Source of the DNA: Caldifarciminota bacterium
Lineage (GTDB): Bacteria; Hydrothermota; Hydrothermia; B15-G9; WFZT01
NCBI GenBank assembly: GCA_026986655.1
Contig: JALSOD010000209.1
Coordinates: 1-33,266 of the forward strand
Direction of reading: 5' to 3'
Length of the DNA: 33,266 nt
Shown here: one piece after another, positions 24,401-32,463 of the stretch
Position numbering within the stretch: position 1 is the first letter of the stretch
Layout: each line of letters starts with the position of its first letter
Program-made: the position numbers and the translations under genes
Notes under the pieces: model-generated
The model's database searches: none
What the model saw: the letters and a program-made list of their open reading frames with translations, nothing else
Told to the model about the DNA's origin: nothing

Positions 24401-25446
24401 ACAATTACCGATCTTCCAGAGTAATCAACACGTTTTCCAAGCAAGTTTCTTCTCAGGAGCCCCTTCTTACCCCTCAAGATATCGGAAAGTGACTTTAGCT
24501 TCCTTCCACCACGACCAACAACAGGCCTGCGTCTTCTGGAGTTGTCAAGGAGTGCGTCAACAGCCTCCTGAAGCATTCTTTTCTCGTTTCTCAGAATAAT
24601 TTCAGGGGCATTGAGCTCGATCATATTTTTAAGACGGTTATTCCTCGTAATCACACGCCTATAAAGGTCGTTCAGGTCACTTGTCGCATATCTACCACCA
24701 TCAAGTGGCACAAGAGGCCTTAGATCTGGAGGGATAACAGGAAGGACTTCCAGGATCATCCATTCAGGACGTGATCCCGAATTCAGGAAAGATTCAACAA
24801 TCCTCAGTTTTTTAAGGATTTTGCTCATTCTGAGTGGAGAGCGTTCAAGCTTCATCTGGGTTCTCAGAGTAATTGCCATTTCCTCGAGATCAAGCTCTGA
24901 AAGCAGTTTTTTTAGTGGCTCGGCTCCCATAGAGGCTTCAAACTCACCTTCACCGTACTCATCCAGTGCCTGTCTAAATTCAGCCTCAGTTAATACCTGG
25001 CCTTTGACGAGTGGTGTATCACCTGGATCTGTAACAATGTATGAGTCATAGTAAAGAATGTCTTCGAGCTGTCTGATAGTAAGATCAAGCAGGAGACCAA
25101 TCATGGATGGGGGTACCTTGTAGTACCAGATGTGTGCGACTGGTACTGCAAGCTCAATATGCCCCATCCTCTCTCTTCTAACAGCAGATGTTGTGACTTC
25201 TACACCACAACGATCACAAATTATGCCTTTGTATCTTTTGCCCTTGTACTTTCCACAAGCACACTCGTAATCCTTTACAGGACCAAAAATTCTTTCGCAG
25301 AACAATCCGTCTCTTTCAGGTTTCTGAGTCCTATAGTTAATTGTCTCAGCACGTTTGACTTCTCCATAGGACCAGCTTCTGATAGCCTCTGGAGAAGCCA
25401 GTTTTAATCTAATAGCGACTAAATCTTTGGGGTTTATATCAGCCAC
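21406..25446 (-). CDS. rpoC: DNA-directed RNA polymerase subunit beta prime
   Basis: The product is 1346 residues. The first zinc site has C62, C64, C77 and C80. The catalytic NADFDGD motif binding Mg is at 451-457. The second zinc site fits C787, C861, C868 and C871. The trigger-loop region includes the MAAQSIGEPGTQLTLRTFHT segment. There is no large lineage-specific insertion of the Thermotoga type. It starts 20 bp after the rpoB stop and ends at a strong terminator, so it closes the operon. Confidence 0.99.
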   Translation of the reverse strand: MADINPKDLVAIRLKLASPEAIRSWSYGEVKRAETINYRTQKPERDGLFCERIFGPVKDYECACGKYKGKRYKGIICDRCGVEVTTSAVRRERMGHIELAVPVAHIWYYKVPPSMIGLLLDLTIRQLEDILYYDSYIVTDPGDTPLVKGQVLTEAEFRQALDEYGEGEFEASMGAEPLKKLLSELDLEEMAITLRTQMKLERSPLRMSKILKKLRIVESFLNSGSRPEWMILEVLPVIPPDLRPLVPLDGGRYATSDLNDLYRRVITRNNRLKNMIELNAPEIILRNEKRMLQEAVDALLDNSRRRRPVVGRGGRKLKSLSDILRGKKGLLRRNLLGKRVDYSGRSVIVVGPELKLHQVGLPKEMAIELFKPFVEHKLEESGLAQSIRSARRLLQQRHEGVWELLEEVVKDHPVLLNRAPTLHRVSIQAFEPVLVEGKAIKLHPLVCNAYNADFDGDQMAVFVPISLEAQLESSTLLLSVNNILSPAHGKPLASASQDMVIGIYYITRMKKGAKGEGTKFSSVDEARIAYNNGLIDLHGEIEVPINGKYVKTTMGRIIFNDIIPEGMEYINSNLGKKEIQNLVWTIHKRFGNKVTAKFLDDMKNLGFSYATKSGLTFGIDDMIVPEEKEEIIREAMEEREKVELGAQRGLISRIERYQKILDIWTRATEEVKEAMFEKIEKDKDGFNPIYMMVTSGARGNIDQVRQLAGMRGLMARPRKGRESVGEFIETPIISNFKEGLRVLEYFISTHGARKGLSDTALKTADAGHLTRRLVDVAQEVVITEEDCGTIMGRRISALKDGETVIEPLSERIVGRVSVDRVVHPITGEVIVDYNEEITEEAAKKIEEAGIESIEVRTVLRCEAKHGVCAKCYGRNLATGRMVEIGEAVGVMAAQSIGEPGTQLTLRTFHTGGAAERIAEEVRHVAPFDGVVEFVNLQTVKRSNGAVVSLSKKGKIIVKHDDVVREFGVPYGANILVEDGEKVKKGQPLVEWEPYSLPILATRSGKVKFRDLVEGITLRETYEEGKIERVIEIDKHKRYFPTVLIVNPQTDEVVEEIPLVHEARLAVKEGEEVYPGEIVARVPREAGKTKDITGGLPRVEELFEARSPKDKAIVAEIDGTVEINPPEKGYFRIRIVPDAGEPREYLVPFGKYLLVGNGERIQAGEPLTTGPIDPHDILRIKGKDYVQEFLLDQIQEVYRLSGVKIDDKHIEIIVRQMMRKVKIENPGDTKFIQGDIVDFIKVIEENEEVRKRGGKPAQYEPILLGITRASLATESFISAASFQETTKVLANAAVAGKVDELRGLKENVIIGNLIPAGTGLREYRDIVVGEEEVPEEKEEGEEFQAAG

Positions 25447-25466
25447 TTTTATTACCCCCTTTTGTT

Positions 25467-28400
25467 TTATTCTTCAACGATGATCTCGACATCAAGTGCA
25501 AGACCTCTAAGTTCTTTGAGCAATACATCGAATGATGCTGGTAATCCGGGCTCTGGTGATTCTTCGCCCTTAATGATCGCCTGATAAAGCTGATTTCTTC
25601 CCTTGATATCGTCGGATTTCACAGTAAGCATTTCCTGGAGTGTGTAGGCGGCTCCGTAGGCCTCAAGCGCCCAAACTTCCATTTCACCAAACCTCTGACC
25701 ACCGAAATGCGATTTTCCACCAACTGGCTGCTGGGTGATCAGTGAATATGGACCTGTTGCGCGGGCATGCACCTTATCTTCAACCATGTGAATAAGCTTC
25801 ATCATGTAGATGTACCCGACAGTTACAGGGAAATCAAAATACTCACCGGTTCTACCATCACGGACTTTTACTTTTCCGTCACCGGGAAGTCCAGCTGATT
25901 CGAGCTCTTTTCTAATATCTTCTATAGTCATAGACTGGAAAACAGGGGCTGCATAATAAACTCCCTTTTTCTTTCCCGCCCAGCCAAGAATAGTCTCAAG
26001 AATCTGTCCAACATTCATACGAGATGGAACACCAAGCGGGTTAAGTACAATATCAACGGGAGTACCGTCATCGAGGAATGGCATGTCTTCCATGGAAGCA
26101 ATTTTTGAAACAACTCCCTTATTTCCGTGTCTTCCTGAAAGCTTATCGCCAACTTGAATCTTACGTTTCTGGGCAACATAAACCCTAATCAACTGAAGAA
26201 CACCTGGAGGCAGCTCGTCTCCTCTCTCGATCTGCTCGAGCTCGTTTTCAAGCTGATCCATGAGGTTCTGAAGCGATGTTTTTATCTGGTAGAGAACGTC
26301 GGTGAACTGGTCTTCTTTTTCAGCGTCCTCAATAAAATGCTCAGGGAAATCAAGATCAAGAAGATCAACCTCTTCAAAGAACTTCTCATCAAAAACCTCA
26401 CCTTCCTGTATAACGAGTTTCCCACCCTTTGAATAGATATCTTTTGCAGCTTTTTCGCCAAGGAGTATATCTTTTGCTATTTCAACAAATCTTTCTTTCA
26501 GAACCCTTTCTCTCTCAAGGGCACGTTTTTCAGCTTCCTGTTTCTTCTCTCTTGCAATTTTAATTGAAAGTGGGTCATCCTTCTTTCTTGAAAGCACCAC
26601 CACATCCACAACAACTCCTGTAACACCAGGCGGTACTCTCTTGGATGTATCCCTGACATCCTTTGCCTTCTCAGAGAATATGGCGTAAATCAACTTTTCC
26701 TCTGGAGACAGTTCTCTCTCACCCTTTGGTGAAATCTTTCCGACAAGGATATCGTCAGGCTTTACTTCTGCTCCGATTCGAACAATTCCGTTCTCGTCAA
26801 GATTTTTAAGCATCTCTTCAGGTACGTTTGGTAAATCACGTGTGACTTCTTCAGGCCCAAGCTTTGTCTCTCTCACTTCAACCTCAAATTCCAGAATGTG
26901 AATGGAGGTAAAAACATCATCTCTTGCCACTCTTTCAGAAATTATTATTGCGTCTTCGAAGTTGTAGCCAAACCATGGAACAAAAGCAACAAGCAGGTTC
27001 TTTCCAAGTGCAAGCTCACCATTTTTCGTTGATGATGCATCAGCAATCACCTGGCCTTTTTTAACCCTGTCACCAACCTTAACAAGCGGCCTCTGGTTCA
27101 GAATCGTATTCTGGTTCGATCTCTGGAATTTGGCGAGTTTGTAAACATCTATGTTTTCTTCAAACAAACTCTTCCTTCTTCCTCTCCTTCTCGGACGTAT
27201 AACGATTTCATTAGCATCAACTTTAATAACTGTACCATCGCGATTAGCTTTTATAACTGCACCAGAATCGTAAGCAATCTTTCTCTCCATTCCTGTACCC
27301 ACAATAGGTGGTTCTGTTTCAAGAAGAGGAACTGCCTGACGCTGCATATTACATCCCATCAAAGCACGGTTTGCATCGTCGTGCTCGAGGAATGGAATCA
27401 ACGATGCAGAAGCAGAAACAAGCTGTCTCGGCGAGACATCTATAAAGTCAACCTCGTCACGATTAACCACTGGATATGCCCCTGCATGCCTAACCCACAC
27501 TTTCTCGGGAATAATCTGTCCAGTTTCCGGATCAACCGGTGTATCCGCAGGAGCAATTTTGTAGTTTCTCTCCTCGTACGGAGCAAGTTCGATTATCTCG
27601 TCAGTGAGATAACCATTCTTAACTTTAATTAATGGGGTTTCAATAAACCCCATCTCGTTAATCTTTGCGTAAGTTGTTAATGAGGTGATAAGTCCAATAT
27701 TCTGACCCTCAGGGGTTTCAATTGGACACAATCTTCCATAATGAGACGGGTGAACGTCACGAACCTCAAATCCTGCAGTCTCACGGGTCAACCCACCCTT
27801 ACCAAGAGCCGAAAGCCTCCTTTTGTGAGTCAACTCAGAGAGAGGGTTCGTCTGGTCAAGGAATTGTGACAATCTATCAGTAGTAAAGAATGAGAGAATA
27901 CTGGAACTAACAAGTCTCGGATTTACAAGCTTCTTCGGAGTCATATCCTCCTCTTTGCCCAACAACATCCTCTCTTTAATAACCCTTGCGAGCCTGAGCA
28001 TAGAGATCCTGAATTGCTCATAGAGCAATTCTCCTACCCTTCTCACTCTTCTATTGGCAAGATCGTCAACATCATCACTGTGCTCTTCTCCCAGATACAG
28101 CTTGATTAATCTCCTCATTATTGCTATGATATCGTCCATTGTCAGTACATCTTTATCAGGATCAACGTTGAGCTCAAGTCTCGTATTCAGCTTAAATCTT
28201 CCAACTTTGCCAAGGAAAAATCTCTGCGGAGAGAAAAAGAAATCGTGGATGTATTGTCTCGCCTCCTCTTCGTCTTTTGGCGGTGTGTATCTTAAAGTCC
28301 TGTAAATATTACCCAGTGCATTGAGCTCATCCTTTATTCTATCCTGCCTCAGTGTTGCAAGAAACACGTCAGCACCAGTTTCATTAACATTTAAAACGTA

Positions 28401-29210
28401 AACCTCATCAAGGAGTCTCGAGATTATTTTATTCTTCACATCCTCATCAACTACTGTTCCCGCCTCGAAAAGAACTTCGTCAGTTTCCTTATCAATTATA
28501 TCCTTTGCTAAAACATAGGCCTCGGGGTCAAGGTCAACAACCCTTTTCTTTTCTATCAGGTCCCCGAAAAGGACCTCGATCATCTTTTCAACAGTATTAT
28601 ATCCGAACGCCCGTAAAAATCTTGTAATTGGTATCCTTCTTCTCTTTGAAATCGTGATACCAAAAACTTTGGTACCATCAATGGTGAATTCAATCCATGG
28701 GCCACGATAGGGAACCAGTAAAGCTCTATGTGCAGCTGTTCCCTTGTATTCTGCCTCAAAATACACCCCTGGTGACCTGTGCAACTGATTGACAATTACC
28801 CTTTCAACACCATTAACTATAAAAGTCCCCCTATCAGTCATATACGGAAGATCACAGAGATAGACCTCCTGTTGAGTGGCCTCTTTTAACTGACCCGACT
28901 CTTCATCCTTTGTCAGCAGTCTTAAAGTCACCCAGACTGGAACTGCGTAAGTTAATTTTTTTGCCTTTGAATCATCAGGAGAGTATTTGGGATCACCGAC
29001 CCTATAACTAACAAATTCAATGACGTAGCGTCCATGGATATCTTCAATCGGGAAAGTTTCAAGAAATACACCTTGAAGCCCCTCTTTTGACCTCTTGTTG
29101 GGTGGAATATCTTTCTGGAGAAATTTTTTAAAAGACTCCACCTGAACAACAAGAAGGTCGGGCATGGGGAACCTTTCTTCTTTATAACCGATCCTTTTTG
29201 TTGATTCCAT
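25467..29210 (-). CDS. rpoB: DNA-directed RNA polymerase subunit beta
   Basis: The product is 1247 residues. The rifampicin pocket (about 447-473) reads RLSQFLDQTNPLSELTHKRR and then LSALGKGGLT. The residues matching E. coli D516, H526 and S531 are retained, so no classic resistance change is visible. WFGYNFEDAI, GDKLSGRHGNKG and the C-terminal SFDVLLKELRGLALD are also present. It is shorter than the E. coli subunit (1342), consistent with missing optional insertions. GGGAGGTGA lies about 12 bases before the ATG, downstream of the rplL-rpoB hairpin. Confidence 0.99.
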   Translation of the reverse strand: MESTKRIGYKEERFPMPDLLVVQVESFKKFLQKDIPPNKRSKEGLQGVFLETFPIEDIHGRYVIEFVSYRVGDPKYSPDDSKAKKLTYAVPVWVTLRLLTKDEESGQLKEATQQEVYLCDLPYMTDRGTFIVNGVERVIVNQLHRSPGVYFEAEYKGTAAHRALLVPYRGPWIEFTIDGTKVFGITISKRRRIPITRFLRAFGYNTVEKMIEVLFGDLIEKKRVVDLDPEAYVLAKDIIDKETDEVLFEAGTVVDEDVKNKIISRLLDEVYVLNVNETGADVFLATLRQDRIKDELNALGNIYRTLRYTPPKDEEEARQYIHDFFFSPQRFFLGKVGRFKLNTRLELNVDPDKDVLTMDDIIAIMRRLIKLYLGEEHSDDVDDLANRRVRRVGELLYEQFRISMLRLARVIKERMLLGKEEDMTPKKLVNPRLVSSSILSFFTTDRLSQFLDQTNPLSELTHKRRLSALGKGGLTRETAGFEVRDVHPSHYGRLCPIETPEGQNIGLITSLTTYAKINEMGFIETPLIKVKNGYLTDEIIELAPYEERNYKIAPADTPVDPETGQIIPEKVWVRHAGAYPVVNRDEVDFIDVSPRQLVSASASLIPFLEHDDANRALMGCNMQRQAVPLLETEPPIVGTGMERKIAYDSGAVIKANRDGTVIKVDANEIVIRPRRRGRRKSLFEENIDVYKLAKFQRSNQNTILNQRPLVKVGDRVKKGQVIADASSTKNGELALGKNLLVAFVPWFGYNFEDAIIISERVARDDVFTSIHILEFEVEVRETKLGPEEVTRDLPNVPEEMLKNLDENGIVRIGAEVKPDDILVGKISPKGERELSPEEKLIYAIFSEKAKDVRDTSKRVPPGVTGVVVDVVVLSRKKDDPLSIKIAREKKQEAEKRALERERVLKERFVEIAKDILLGEKAAKDIYSKGGKLVIQEGEVFDEKFFEEVDLLDLDFPEHFIEDAEKEDQFTDVLYQIKTSLQNLMDQLENELEQIERGDELPPGVLQLIRVYVAQKRKIQVGDKLSGRHGNKGVVSKIASMEDMPFLDDGTPVDIVLNPLGVPSRMNVGQILETILGWAGKKKGVYYAAPVFQSMTIEDIRKELESAGLPGDGKVKVRDGRTGEYFDFPVTVGYIYMMKLIHMVEDKVHARATGPYSLITQQPVGGKSHFGGQRFGEMEVWALEAYGAAYTLQEMLTVKSDDIKGRNQLYQAIIKGEESPEPGLPASFDVLLKELRGLALDVEIIVEE

Positions 29211-29250
29211 AAATTTAAAACTTCACCTCCCGACAAATTTATAATAATCC

Positions 29251-29292
29251 AGTATTCCCCTACAATTCCATTTCTGGAACGAGGGGAATACT
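29251..29292 (-). promoter_or_regulatory. Intercistronic hairpin between rplL and rpoB
   Basis: A perfect 11-bp stem (29251-29261 with 29282-29292) encloses a second 5-bp stem (29266-29270 with 29275-29279) closed by a TTTC loop. On the minus strand no T-run follows, so it is not a standard terminator. The position matches the E. coli rplL-rpoB attenuator and RNase III processing region, which sets the lower output of rpoBC relative to L7/L12. That function is inference here. Confidence 0.75.
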
Positions 29293-29314
29293 TTGACCGG
29301 GAATATATTTATGT

Positions 29315-29710
29315 TCACTTTATTTCTACTTTTGCTCCCAGCTTCTCCAATGCTTCTTTTATCTTTTCTGCCTCTTCCTTTGAAACGCCTTCCTTTACAG
29401 GCTTTGGAAGATTATCGATGAGGGCTTTTGCTTCTTTCAAGCCAAGCTGGGTAATTGCACGGACTTCTTTCAAGACCTGTATCTTCTGCGGGCCAGCCTC
29501 TACAAGGACAACGTCAAATTCTGTTTTCTCCTGTGCCTCTTCGGCACCGCCAGCTGCAGGCGCAGCGCCAGCAACCGGTGCAGCAGCAACCGGCATAGCT
29601 GCACTCACACCAAACTTATCCTCAAGCTCTTTGATAAGCTCACTCAACTCTACCACAGTTAGTGATTCAATGGCAGATACTATATCGGCAACGCTTAACT
29701 TTTCGGCCAT
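29315..29710 (-). CDS. rplL: 50S ribosomal protein L7/L12
   Basis: The product is 131 residues. The N-terminal dimerization part (about 1-35) is followed by an Ala/Pro/Gly-rich hinge around 40-56. The C-terminal domain holds EFDVVLVEAG, VIKxVR-like and LGLKEAKALIDNLPKPVKEG, which recruits translation factors. It lies 2 bp after rplJ and is followed by a hairpin before rpoB. Confidence 0.98.
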   Translation of the reverse strand: MAEKLSVADIVSAIESLTVVELSELIKELEDKFGVSAAMPVAAAPVAGAAPAAGGAEEAQEKTEFDVVLVEAGPQKIQVLKEVRAITQLGLKEAKALIDNLPKPVKEGVSKEEAEKIKEALEKLGAKVEIK

Positions 29711-29712
29711 GA

Positions 29713-30237
29713 TTATTCGACCTCCTCTTTCTTCTTTTTAATTTCATTTAAAACTACTACAAATGAAGTTAACATACCCTTCAACCTCCAAACCAAACCA
29801 TAGATGGGCGCCTGCAAGGTCCCAACTACCTGTGCCCTTAATTTATCCTTGGACGGAAGCTTGGAAAGCTTTCCAAGTCCCTTCTCGTCGTAAAGCTCGC
29901 CGTCCACATATCCAACCTTCAACTGTGTCTTGTTTACTTCTTTCTTAAACTCAAAAATGGATTTCAGGGGTTCAACCACATCCTCATAAGCAACAATCAG
30001 AGCGTTTGGACCGACAAGTATTTCAGAAAATCCCTCGTAACCAAGCTCCTCAAGAGCTCTCCGTGTCATCGTATTTTTAACAACCTTCATCCTGGCATTC
30101 TTCTCGCGTAGGCGCCTTCTAAGATCCGTAATCTCAGCTACAGTTAATCCTGTGAAATCTGCAAAGTAAAACCCCTTAGCATCCTTTAATAGCTCTTTTA
30201 TCTCTTCGACCTTCTTTACCCTTTCTGGTTTAACCAT
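29713..30237 (-). CDS. rplJ: 50S ribosomal protein L10
   Basis: The product is 174 residues. The N-terminal rRNA-binding domain includes FYFADFTGLTVAEITDLRR and RMKVVKNTMTRRALEE. The C-terminal helix, which binds L7/L12 dimers, is charged and ends KKKKEEVE. L10 often represses its own operon through a leader, but only 2 bp separate it from rplA, so any such site would lie elsewhere. Confidence 0.98.
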   Translation of the reverse strand: MVKPERVKKVEEIKELLKDAKGFYFADFTGLTVAEITDLRRRLREKNARMKVVKNTMTRRALEELGYEGFSEILVGPNALIVAYEDVVEPLKSIFEFKKEVNKTQLKVGYVDGELYDEKGLGKLSKLPSKDKLRAQVVGTLQAPIYGLVWRLKGMLTSFVVVLNEIKKKKEEVE

Positions 30238-30239
30238 TT

Positions 30240-30953
30240 TTAATCCCTCTTTTTAATTTCTTCGTAGATGTTATTTACATCCACTTCCACACTGGGCCCC
30301 ATAGTGGGAGATAGGTGGACTGATCTTATGTAAGTTCCACGAAATGATTGGGGTCTTAGGTTAATCAATTCCTCCATAAAAGTCAAGAAGTTATCTTTGA
30401 GCTTCTCATCATCAAAGGAAACCTTACCAATAGGCACATGAACATTACCGGTCTTATCCACACGGAATTCTATTCTTCCCTTCTTCAATTCTCTCACAAC
30501 TCTACCAACATCCTTTGTAACCGTTCCAGACTTGGGAGAAGGCATCAAACCTCTTGGCCCCAAAATTCTTCCCAACTTCGCAACATCTCTCATGGTATCA
30601 GGAGTCGCCACCACGTAGTCAAAATCAAGCCAACCTTTCTGAATCTTCTCGATTAGATCCTGAAATCCGACGTAATCAGCTCCTGCTTCAAGAGCCTCTT
30701 TTTCCTCATCTCCCCTTGTAAACACAAGAACTTTCACCTGCTTACCGGTACCGTGTGGCAAAATAACTGAACCCCTCACCATCTGATCTGCCTTTCTCGG
30801 ATCTACACCAAGTTTAACAGCGGCTTCAACTGTCTCATCAAATTTTGCCGAAGCAAGCTCTTTAACAAGCCTGATGGCTTCATCAACCGGATAAGCTTTA
30901 TCAAGGTCAACCTTTTCAAGAAGCGCTAAATATCTCTTTGAATGCTTTGGCAT
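30240..30953 (-). CDS. rplA: 50S ribosomal protein L1
   Basis: The product is 237 residues, the L1 stalk protein that guides E-site tRNA release. MPKHSKRYLALLEKVD starts the protein, and GPRGLMPSPKSGTVTKDV is the family signature. An in-frame extension of 17 codons exists, but the ATG at 30953 has GGAGG 9 bases upstream and fits the family start. It has a 4-bp gap from rplK. Confidence 0.97.
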   Translation of the reverse strand: MPKHSKRYLALLEKVDLDKAYPVDEAIRLVKELASAKFDETVEAAVKLGVDPRKADQMVRGSVILPHGTGKQVKVLVFTRGDEEKEALEAGADYVGFQDLIEKIQKGWLDFDYVVATPDTMRDVAKLGRILGPRGLMPSPKSGTVTKDVGRVVRELKKGRIEFRVDKTGNVHVPIGKVSFDDEKLKDNFLTFMEELINLRPQSFRGTYIRSVHLSPTMGPSVEVDVNNIYEEIKKRD

Positions 30954-30957
30954 CTTC

Positions 30958-31401
30958 TTATCCCTCCACAACCTCAATTCCCATACTTCTTGCTGTACCC
31001 TCAATGATTCTCATGGCAGCTTCAATGTCATTTGCGTTCAGATCAGCCATCTTCATTTCAGCAATCTCTTTCACCTGAGATTTTGTAACTTTTCCAACCT
31101 TAACTTTGTTGGGCTCACCAGAACCTTTTGCAATTCCAGCAGCTTTTTTAAGCAGCACCGATGCGGGCGGAGATTTCAATATGAAATCAAACGTTCTGTC
31201 CTTGTAAACTGTAATAACAACCGGGATTATCAGACCTGCCTTATCCTTAGTCTTGTCGTTAAACTGCTTACAAAACTCCATTATATTCAAGCCATGCTGT
31301 CCAAGAGCAGGTCCTACTGGCGGGGCCGGATTCGCCTGTCCAGCCGGTATCTGCAATTTTATTTGTGCCACTACATCCTTCTTCTTTTTAACAGGGGGCA
31401 T
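30958..31401 (-). CDS. rplK: 50S ribosomal protein L11
   Basis: The product is 147 residues. The N-terminal proline-rich segment PAGQANPAPPVGPALGQHG and the GTARSMGIEV C-terminus are both diagnostic. L11 binds the GTPase-associated centre of 23S rRNA, the thiostrepton site, and needs PrmA methylation in many bacteria. It has a 20-bp gap from nusG with GGAGGAGAG upstream of the ATG. Confidence 0.98.
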   Translation of the reverse strand: MPPVKKKKDVVAQIKLQIPAGQANPAPPVGPALGQHGLNIMEFCKQFNDKTKDKAGLIIPVVITVYKDRTFDFILKSPPASVLLKKAAGIAKGSGEPNKVKVGKVTKSQVKEIAEMKMADLNANDIEAAMRIIEGTARSMGIEVVEG

Positions 31402-31421
31402 AAATCTCTCCTCCTTTCTAA

Positions 31422-31979
31422 TTAAACTCTCTCAACCTGTAAAAAGTCTAAAACTACAGGGGTAGTCCTTCCAAATATATTAACAAGGACTTTCAACTTT
31501 CCCCTCTCAGGGTAAATTTCTTCCACCTTACCAGTGAAATCAGCAAAAGGACCATCAATAACCCTTACCGTTTCACCCTTCAAAAATGGAATCTCTTTAG
31601 CTTTCTTTTCCTTCTCTTTCTCAACAGTCTCAAGAATTCTATCAACCTCTTCTTGTGAAAGTGTTATAAGGGTATCGTGGGCAATCAAAGCCCTCAAAGT
31701 CCTGAAAGACGTTAATTTATTGATCAACTCCGGATCAGGCTCCATTTCTATGAGGATATAACCTCTGAAAAGAGGCTTCTCTTCAATTCTCCTCTTTCCA
31801 CCCCTGAGTTTGGGAACAGTACGAGTGGGGATGAGAATTCTACCCACTTTATCCTTTAAATTTTCCTGTTTGATTATCTCTTCAACGAGTCGCTTTACCT
31901 TCTTTTCTTTACCTGAGAATGTCCAGAAGACAAACCACTTCTTTTTACTTTCCTTTTGATCATTAGGAGTTTCTTTCAT
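31422..31979 (-). CDS. nusG: Transcription antitermination factor NusG
   Basis: The product is 185 residues. The NGN domain (about 14-115) begins with KKKWFVFWTFSGKEKKV and includes RGYILIEME. A KOW domain follows with GETVRVIDGPFADFTGKVEE. It binds RNA polymerase beta prime, Rho and S10. There is no large insertion of the Thermotoga type. It starts 6 bp after the secE stop, with GAGGTGAT upstream. Confidence 0.98.
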   Translation of the reverse strand: MKETPNDQKESKKKWFVFWTFSGKEKKVKRLVEEIIKQENLKDKVGRILIPTRTVPKLRGGKRRIEEKPLFRGYILIEMEPDPELINKLTSFRTLRALIAHDTLITLSQEEVDRILETVEKEKEKKAKEIPFLKGETVRVIDGPFADFTGKVEEIYPERGKLKVLVNIFGRTTPVVLDFLQVERV

Positions 31980-31985
31980 AAATGA

Positions 31986-32171
31986 TCACCTCATAACCAA
32001 ACTGAGAAGCCGGGTAATAATCATGTCGGCAATCCACATATAAACCACAAGGACAAAGGATACAAGGATGACCGCAAGTGTACCCCCGATCACCTGTTCC
32101 CTGGTAGGCCAGGTAACCCTTTTTACCTCATTAATTGAATCCCTGATAAAATTAATGAGCTTTTCAAACAT
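31986..32171 (-). CDS. secE: Preprotein translocase subunit SecE
   Basis: The product is 61 residues: an amphipathic N-terminal part with FIRDSINEVKRVTWPTREQV, then one membrane helix. This is the short single-span SecE of most bacteria; it clamps SecY. The ATG shares one base with the rpmG stop (TAATG), so translation is probably coupled. Confidence 0.97.
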   Translation of the reverse strand: MFEKLINFIRDSINEVKRVTWPTREQVIGGTLAVILVSFVLVVYMWIADMIITRLLSLVMR

Positions 32172-32320
32172 TATTTTGTCTCCCTGTGGATTGTATGGCG
32201 CCTACAATGCGGACAATATTTTCTCAATTCAAGCTTGATATTTTTCTTATCCTTATTTTTATAAGTTGTATAATTCCTTCTCTTGCATTCTGTACACATT
32301 AAGGTAACTTTAATCCGCAT
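32171..32320 (-). CDS. rpmG: 50S ribosomal protein L33 (zinc-binding form)
   Basis: The product is 49 residues, MRIKVTLMCTECKRRNYTTY and onward. The cysteine pairs C9/C12 and C36/C39 identify the zinc-binding C+ form. It follows tRNA-Trp by 26 bp, with a site read as GGAGGATC upstream of the ATG. The tRNA-Trp-rpmG-secE-nusG order is common among bacteria. Confidence 0.96.
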   Translation of the reverse strand: MRIKVTLMCTECKRRNYTTYKNKDKKNIKLELRKYCPHCRRHTIHRETK

Positions 32321-32346
32321 TTTGATCCTCCAATAATAATTTCAAG

Positions 32347-32420
32347 CAGGCCTGGAGGGATTTGAACCCCCAACCATCGGATTTGGAATCCGACGCTCTC
32401 CCAAATTGAGCTACAGGCCT
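32347..32420 (-). tRNA. tRNA-Trp (anticodon CCA)
   Basis: The acceptor stem is AGGCCTG/CAGGCCT with discriminator G. The anticodon stem TCGGA/TCCGA carries loop TTCCAAA, giving anticodon CCA. The variable loop is 5 nt and the T-loop is TTCAAAT. The 3' CCA is not encoded. It is the first transcribed element of the rpmG-to-rpoC unit. Confidence 0.95.
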
Positions 32421-32434
32421 ATGTCTGGCTATTT

Positions 32435-32463
32435 AATATATAGTTAACCCCCCTTAATGTCAA
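32435..32463 (-). promoter_or_regulatory. Putative sigma70-type promoter of the tRNA-Trp-rpmG-secE-nusG-rpl-rpoBC operon
   Basis: TTGACA (32463-32458) and TATATT (32440-32435) are 17 bp apart on the minus strand. The first tRNA base is 15 bp past the -10 box, so transcription probably begins only a few bases before the tRNA. It is the best-matching promoter in the window. Confidence 0.8.

Noticed and set aside
21406..29210. Possible inteins or lineage insertions in rpoB and rpoC
   Set aside because: Both proteins read through at normal length with uninterrupted conserved motifs, and no splicing-type blocks were seen.
29238..29265. Weak promoter-like pair TTGTAG and TATAAA (16-bp spacing) upstream of rpoB
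   Set aside because: The -35 match is poor and overlaps the hairpin stem; spacing differs from the 17 bp of the other promoters. Not called without transcript data.
30954..31004. Seventeen-codon upstream extension of L1
   Set aside because: It overlaps the end of rplK, does not fit the L1 family start, and GGAGG serves the ATG at 30953.
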